A DNA stretch of 8,825 nt, taken from contig JAKAMV010000365.1 of NCBI GenBank assembly GCA_021812735.1, forward strand, positions 1 to 8,825, read 5' to 3'. Source of the stretch: Chloroflexota bacterium. GTDB taxonomy: Bacteria; Chloroflexota; Limnocylindria; Limnocylindrales; CSP1-4. Both the position numbers and the translations under genes were made by a program. Below are positions 5,450 to 8,825 of the stretch, piece after piece. Each line of letters starts with the position of its first letter. Within the stretch, counting starts at the first letter, position 1. The notes under the pieces were generated by a model. It was not told the origin of the DNA, ran no database searches, and was given only the letters and a program-made list of their open reading frames with translations.

Positions 5450-6538
5450 TCAGGGCGCGGGGAGCTCCACCAGGAAGGTGGCCCCCATGCCGAGGCCGGC
5501 GCTCTCGGCCCACGCTCGGCCCCCCATCGCGTTGGCCAGGGCGCGGACGATCGCAAGGCCGATGCCAGCGCCACCGGCGGATCGCGTGCGGGCGGGATCG
5601 ACCCGGTAGAAGCGCTCGAAGACGGCCTCGAGCTGGTCTGCGGCAAGCCCTTGGCCCTGGTCGGTGACCCGGAGTCTGACGGCCCCGGAGGCCACCTCTG
5701 CCGCGACCTCGATCGACGAGTTGTCCGGCGCAAACCGGAGCGCGTTCGAGAGGTAGTTCGAGACGATCTGGGCGACGCGGTCGCGGTCGGCCATGACTGG
5801 CAGGTGGCCGGTGGGCGCGGCCAGCCCGATCCCTCGCGCGTCGGCCTGCGGCGCGAACCGGGCAATGACCTCCCGAGCCACCTCGGCCGCGTCGATCTCC
5901 TCGGTGCGCAGCGGCAGCTGGTGCGCCTCGGCCCGCCACAGCTCGGCGAGCTCGTTGACCATCCTCGTCAGCCGGGAGGTCTCGGCGCGGAGCAGGTGCC
6001 ACGTCTGGGGGCTCGGCGGGATCACGCCGTCCTCGAGGCCCTCGAGGTAGCCGTCCAGCGTCGCCAGCGGCGTGCGCAGCTCGTGCGCCACGTCGCCCAC
6101 CAGCTGGAGCCGCCTGCGCTCGGTGGCCTCGAGGGACGCCGCCATGTCGTTGAACGACGCCGCGAGGTCGGCGATCTCCCCGGGCTCGTCGGTCTCCACC
6201 CGCTCAGCGTAGTGGCCGGCGGCGATCCGCCGCGACGCGTCGGCGAGGCGGGTGACGGGCCGAGCGATCCGTGCGGCGACGGCAACGCTGACGACGGCTG
6301 CCGTGATCACCGCGATGACCGTGGCCGCGAGGAGCGCCCGGCGCATCGCGTCGATGAACGCCATCTGGGTGGCCATTGCCATGGCCTCGCCCATCGGGTC
6401 GCCCGGGACGTGGCCCATCGCCTCCGAGAAGTAGCTGGGGCCCACGAGCAGGACCGCCGCGCCGACGGTGCCCAGCGCCGCGGCCGCGACAGCCACGAAC
6501 GCCGCCAGCAGCCGAGCACGCAGCGACCGGGGGATCAC
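5450..6538 (-). CDS. Membrane sensor histidine kinase, methionine-rich sensor loop
   Basis: The product has 362 residues. There are two membrane helices (about 9-32 and 68-88) with an outer loop between them of about 35 residues containing six Met and one His (SYFSEAMGHVPGDPMGEA, then MAMATQMAFIDAM). A HAMP linker follows (about 89-142). The HisKA segment VGDVAHELRTPLATLDGY carries the phosphorylated His152. The ATP-binding domain shows the N box NYLSNALRFAPD (261-272), DQGQG (293-297), FERFYRVD (308-314) and GGAGIGLAIV (322-331), so all catalytic boxes are present. It should phosphorylate the regulator encoded just upstream. The GTG at 6536-6538 overlaps the regulator's stop codon (GTGA), so the pair is translationally coupled. 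Longer upstream starts would only read the regulator out of frame. The ligand is unknown; the Met-rich loop makes a soft metal such as copper a reasonable guess. Confidence 0.92.
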   Translation of the reverse strand: MIPRSLRARLLAAFVAVAAAALGTVGAAVLLVGPSYFSEAMGHVPGDPMGEAMAMATQMAFIDAMRRALLAATVIAVITAAVVSVAVAARIARPVTRLADASRRIAAGHYAERVETDEPGEIADLAASFNDMAASLEATERRRLQLVGDVAHELRTPLATLDGYLEGLEDGVIPPSPQTWHLLRAETSRLTRMVNELAELWRAEAHQLPLRTEEIDAAEVAREVIARFAPQADARGIGLAAPTGHLPVMADRDRVAQIVSNYLSNALRFAPDNSSIEVAAEVASGAVRLRVTDQGQGLAADQLEAVFERFYRVDPARTRSAGGAGIGLAIVRALANAMGGRAWAESAGLGMGATFLVELPAP

Positions 6539-7299
6539 GGCCGCGCCTCGCGCAGCCGGTAGCCCACGCCCCGGACCGTCTCGATGAAGCGCGGGTCCGC
6601 AGGATCGTCGCCCAGCTTGCGGCGGATGTTGCCGATGTGGACGTCGACCAGGTGGTCGTCGGCGAAGTTGACGCCGCCCCACACCTCCCCGAACAAGCGC
6701 GCCCTCGACAGGACGATGCCCGGCTGGCGGGTGAGCGCGGCGAGGACGGCGAACTCGACGGCCGTGAGCTGCACATCCCTTCCGTCGACCCTGACGGACC
6801 GGCGGTCCTCGTCGACCGCAAGGCCGGGCGGCGCGGTCGACCGGAGGCTGGCCGTCGACGAGCGCGGCCGCCGGAGGAGCGCCTTGATCCGCGCGACGAG
6901 CTCGCGCGGCGAGAAGGGCTTCGCCAGGTAGTCGTCCGCGCCCACGGTCAGGCCGACGACGCGGTCGACCTCCTCGTTGCGGGCGGTCAGCATCAGGACG
7001 TAGGCGTCCGAGAACCCGCGGAGTTGCCGGCAGACCTCGATCCCGTCGAGGCCGGGGAGCATCAGGTCGAGGACGACCACGTCCGGCTCGAAGTCGCGGA
7101 CAGCCGAGACGGCGGCGATGCCGTCAGCGACCGCGCGAGCCTCCCAGCCCTCTCGCGTGACGTACCCGGCGACCAGGTCCGCGATCGGGGGCTCGTCGTC
7201 GACCACCAGAATGCGCGGGGCGCGTGCGGGCGGATGCGTGCCTGTGTCGTCCGGCAGCGTGGGGTGGATGGCGGGCGTCGGTTCCGTGGCCTCGTGCAT
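6535..7299 (-). CDS. OmpR/PhoB-family response regulator
   Basis: The product has 254 residues. The receiver domain (about 28-142) has the acidic pair Asp34-Asp35, phospho-acceptor Asp78 in VVVLDLMLPGLDG, Thr105 in LMLTARN and Lys127 in YLAKPFSP. A winged-helix DNA-binding domain (about 158-252) carries AVEFAVLAAL and the recognition region DDHLVDVHIGNIRRKLGDD, ending TVRGVGYRLR. An N-terminal extension of about 27 residues, rich in Pro, Thr and His, precedes the receiver. It is not an artefact of start choice, because no start codon lies between Met1 and the receiver. The ATG at 7297-7299 has AGAGG four bases upstream. The gene is the first of the two-component operon with the kinase. A direct repeat with 11-bp period about 110-125 bases upstream is a likely binding site for this protein, suggesting autoregulation. 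Confidence 0.93.
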   Translation of the reverse strand: MHEATEPTPAIHPTLPDDTGTHPPARAPRILVVDDEPPIADLVAGYVTREGWEARAVADGIAAVSAVRDFEPDVVVLDLMLPGLDGIEVCRQLRGFSDAYVLMLTARNEEVDRVVGLTVGADDYLAKPFSPRELVARIKALLRRPRSSTASLRSTAPPGLAVDEDRRSVRVDGRDVQLTAVEFAVLAALTRQPGIVLSRARLFGEVWGGVNFADDHLVDVHIGNIRRKLGDDPADPRFIETVRGVGYRLREARP

Positions 7300-7353
7300 G
7301 TCGCCTCTGCTGCATCTGGCCCGCCGCGAAGCGCTCGCAGCCGCGGCGCCTAG

Positions 7354-7382
7354 AGGATATTGTCCGCGGGCGCCACGCTGAA
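7354..7382 (-). promoter_or_regulatory. Candidate promoter of the two-component operon
   Basis: On the minus strand TTCAGC (plus 7377-7382) is followed after exactly 17 bases by TATCCT (plus 7354-7359), giving a leader of about 45-50 bases to the regulator ATG. The -10 matches at four of six positions, and the -35 is weaker, as expected for an activated promoter. The 11-bp-period repeat lies 25 bases further upstream. Confidence 0.4.
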
Positions 7383-7407
7383 CACCACACAGAAGGGGGC
7401 AAGAGCG

Positions 7408-7424
7408 CGTCAAGGAACCGTCAA
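7408..7424 (-). promoter_or_regulatory. 11-bp direct repeat upstream of the response regulator (site A1)
   Basis: On the minus strand this reads TTGACGGTTCCTTGACG, two identical TTGACG units 11 bp apart. Spacing and direct-repeat form suit an OmpR/PhoB-type dimer. The same motif in nearly the same form occurs at 8586-8602 in the same orientation to the gene it precedes. Likely an autoregulatory site; TTGACG could also serve as a -35, but no -10 lies at the right distance. Confidence 0.55.
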
Positions 7425-7590
7425 CACGCCGATGCAGCACTGCGGCACCTAGCGGATTCGGATGAAGTCGGTGCGCGGTCACGCGAGCGCGGTCATCGCG
7501 CCCCGCTCGGCCCGCGACCTCCACCAGGAGGAGGCTGGGATCGACGCTGGGATCGCGCCAAACGGTGGCGTGCACGCGGACTCGCGAGAG

Positions 7591-8283
7591 TCAGCCGATC
7601 GGCGTCCCGACTCCTCCCGAGCACTCGCCCCCCGCCTCGCCGCCCTGGGCCCCACCGGCGTATTGGCCGACGAACTGGAGCAGCCTCGGGTCGTCCGGAC
7701 GGGCGAGCTGGAGCTGAGCGCCCCACGCTGAAACCACGACCGGCGACGGGATCCCCGCGTACGGGCTCAGGATGAGGTACCGCTGGCTGCCAAGGTAGTG
7801 GCTCTCGACGAACTGCCGGAGCTGCGCCACGTCGCCCGTCGAGAGGTCCGGCCGGTAGGTGATCCACACCGCCCCGTGCTCAAGGGAGTGCACCGCGTTC
7901 TCATCGGGCACAGGCTGGCCGTAGACACCACAATTGAGCCACGCCTGGCTGTGGGAGCCGCCTGCCGGCGGCGTGCGGTCGTAGCTGATGCTGCTCGCCA
8001 CGTGCGCGTGGTCTGCCTCGGTGAACACGACGGCCCCGGATGGGATCGGCCCGCCGCTCGAGCCGGGGCTCGAGAGGCCGCCAATCGCCACCGCGCCAAG
8101 GACGACGACGGCCAGCACCGCAAGCGCAGCGACGATGGGCAACGGATGCCCGCGGTGAGCACCGCCGGTGCGCCCCCTCAGCAGCCTGGGGACCGACCGG
8201 CTGCCCACCGAAGACGACCCAGCTGAGCCACGGACTGGGTCCCGGGCCGCCTGGCGGCGGATCTCGCGTGCCCTCTTGCCCAC
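7591..8283 (-). CDS. DUF3105 domain membrane-anchored protein
   Basis: The product has 230 residues. Residues 1-45 are basic and polar (cytoplasmic). One membrane helix spans about 48-70 (PLPIVAALAVLAVVVLGAVA), followed by a Ser/Gly/Pro linker. Residues about 86-205 form a DUF3105 domain facing outward, with ADHAHVASS (His92, His94), YDRTPPAGGSHSQAW (His111), NCGVYGQPV (Cys118) and NAVHSLEHGAVWI (His132, His136). The C-terminus is Gly-rich with Cys221. The conserved His/Cys set suggests a metal site, but the family has no established function I can name. The GTG at 8281-8283 is chosen because AGGAGG lies four bases upstream and the homology and topology fit. The frame runs open to 8499, but that extension is low-complexity. 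It lies upstream of the two-component genes on the same strand, and is divergent from the right-edge gene. Confidence 0.88.
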   Translation of the reverse strand: MGKRAREIRRQAARDPVRGSAGSSSVGSRSVPRLLRGRTGGAHRGHPLPIVAALAVLAVVVLGAVAIGGLSSPGSSGGPIPSGAVVFTEADHAHVASSISYDRTPPAGGSHSQAWLNCGVYGQPVPDENAVHSLEHGAVWITYRPDLSTGDVAQLRQFVESHYLGSQRYLILSPYAGIPSPVVVSAWGAQLQLARPDDPRLLQFVGQYAGGAQGGEAGGECSGGVGTPIG

Positions 8284-8424
8284 GGTTCCTCCTGCATCTC
8301 CATTGCACCTGCTCAGCGGGACCGGCCGCGCGGCCAGCAGGCGGATCGGGGTCGGGCCGGGCGATCTCGGCACCAAGGATTCAGATGAGCCAGCCGGCAT
8401 GGTGCCGCCGTTACCTGAGGACGA

Positions 8425-8441
8425 GATGAGCGAACGATGAG
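8425..8441. promoter_or_regulatory. 11-bp direct repeat, second copy of the TCATC motif
   Basis: GATGAGCGAACGATGAG contains two GATGAG units 11 bp apart. Its reverse complement, CTCATCGTTCGCTCATC, matches the element at 3891-3907 in both units and spacing, differing mainly in the spacer. It lies about 140 bases before the DUF3105 start and 260 bases before the right-edge gene, so it could act on either. Confidence 0.4.
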
Positions 8442-8495
8442 TGCGGCGCGAGCGAAGGCCTCGCTGTGTGACCGCAAGCACACTGTCCTGTCGAG

Positions 8496-8515
8496 GCACT
8501 CCCCCATCGGAGTGC
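8496..8515. repeat. Perfect inverted repeat in the divergent region
   Basis: GCACTCC (8496-8502) and GGAGTGC (8509-8515) are perfect complements around the 6-base centre CCCATC. The 20-base element could be a dimeric repressor operator or an RNA hairpin. It has no T-run, so it is unlikely to be a terminator. Confidence 0.4.
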
Positions 8516-8581
8516 GGGGCACGGAGCGGGCGCGATCCTCCTCGCCTTTCCCCTGCCGCCGCTTCCAGCCCGCCGGGGGGC

Positions 8582-8602
8582 GTTCTTGAGGAGTTCTTGA
8601 GG
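8582..8602 (+). promoter_or_regulatory. 11-bp direct repeat upstream of the right-edge gene (site A2)
   Basis: GTTCTTGAG occurs at 8582-8590 and again at 8593-8601, a perfect 9-bp repeat with 11-bp period. The core TTGAGG...TTGAGG matches the response-regulator upstream site TTGACG...TTGACG in spacing and in most positions, and points toward its gene in the same way. It lies about 100 bases before the ATG at 8701. It is a probable site for an OmpR/PhoB-type regulator, most simply the one encoded at 6535-7299. Confidence 0.55.
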
Positions 8603-8700
8603 CAGCTTTGTGAGCAGCCTGAGGAAGGCCCCGCAGTATGTCCTGCATCGCCCCGCTAGGGGCACTCACTAGACGACGGACTCCAGAAAGGGAGAGCGCA

Positions 8701-8825
8701 ATGATGTTCGGGTACGGATCCGGCCTCGGATGGGGCCTCGGCGGCTGGTTGGGGATGCTGGGCATGCTCGCCGTGATCGTCGGGATCGTGGTCCTTGTCG
8801 TCTGGCTCGTGAGCCGCGCGACACA
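8701..8825 (+). CDS. Small Gly/Trp-rich membrane protein, SHOCT-like start (cut by window edge)
   Basis: Forty-one residues are visible. The start MMFGYGSGLGWGLGGWLG is Gly/aromatic-rich and is followed by one strong membrane helix (MLGMLAVIVGIVVLVVWLV), then Ser-Arg. This N-terminus is typical of short proteins that end in a SHOCT domain, which often sit in metal or stress operons. The SHOCT part would lie beyond the window, so that identity is inference. The ATG at 8701 has GGGAG about six bases upstream, and a second ATG follows directly. It is divergent from the DUF3105 gene, and the 11-bp-period repeat about 100 bases upstream suggests two-component control. Confidence 0.7.
   Translation, partial: MMFGYGSGLGWGLGGWLGMLGMLAVIVGIVVLVVWLVSRAT

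Larger units (their letters stand above)
8284..8700. other. 417-base divergent regulatory region
   Basis: This gap separates the DUF3105 gene (minus) from the right-edge gene (plus). No frame on either strand gives a product I can support. It is unusually rich in symmetric elements: the inverted pair CGGCACC/GGTGCCG (8368-8374 and 8401-8407), two 11-bp-period direct repeats, a perfect 20-base palindrome, and a small GCCCC-GCTA-GGGGC hairpin (8650-8663) in the right-hand leader. I could not pick -35/-10 pairs with confidence on either strand. Confidence 0.6.

Noticed and set aside
5198..6562. 454-codon open frame on the plus strand
   Set aside because: It runs antisense to the histidine kinase and the start of the cystathionine enzyme. 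The product is compositionally biased and has no recognisable domain.
6376..7353. 325-codon open frame on the plus strand
   Set aside because: It is antisense to the response regulator, whose motifs are complete. The product is Arg/Asp-rich with no family features.
7579..7592. GACTC-GCGA-GAGTC hairpin at the end of the DUF3105 gene
   Set aside because: The 5-bp stem overlaps the last coding bases and has no T-run, so it is too weak to call a terminator.
8466..8483. GTGTG/CACAC inverted pair
   Set aside because: The arms are only five bases with an 8-base loop; this is expected by chance in a region of this size.

Overview
The DNA is visibly GC-rich, with strong third-position GC bias. Gene starts mix ATG and GTG, most have clear Shine-Dalgarno sequences, and genes often overlap by 4 or 10 nt. 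The gene families (PRC-barrel, YHS, cupredoxin, divergent Lgt, DUF3105, SHOCT-like, MMPL) fit a soil or sediment Chloroflexota or actinobacterium-like bacterium. No rRNA or marker gene is present, so the lineage is a guess.

Layout. Positions 1-68 hold the first 22 codons of an MMPL-type transporter leaving the left edge on the minus strand. Positions 224-433 hold a truncated IS481-like transposase, with a TetR-type palindrome at its end (431-448). A PRC-barrel protein lies at 640-1110 (minus). Positions 1111-1698 have no intact gene but contain a frameshifted YHS domain. An intact YHS protein follows at 1699-1935 (plus).

From 8283 down to 2047 every gene is on the minus strand. In order of transcription these are a DUF3105 protein, an OmpR/PhoB-type response regulator, its histidine kinase (GTGA overlap), a cystathionine gamma-synthase/lyase, and a compact four-gene operon. 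That operon runs small membrane protein, cupredoxin membrane protein, divergent Lgt, His-rich small membrane protein. At the right edge a small Gly/Trp-rich membrane protein starts on the plus strand and is cut by the window end.

How they may work together (inference). Cupredoxin, YHS, His-rich and Cys/His-rich DUF3105 proteins, a sensor kinase with a methionine-rich outer loop, and a cysteine/homocysteine-forming PLP enzyme together suggest a soft-metal (copper-like) and thiol-handling island under one two-component system. The best regulatory evidence is a pair of near-identical direct repeats with 11-bp period. One lies upstream of the response regulator and one upstream of the right-edge gene, in the same orientation to each. 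A second 11-bp-period motif lies upstream of the cupredoxin operon and between the divergent genes at the right. No transporter ATPase or other proof of metal specificity is in the window. I see no CRISPR array, tRNA, rRNA or complete mobile element.
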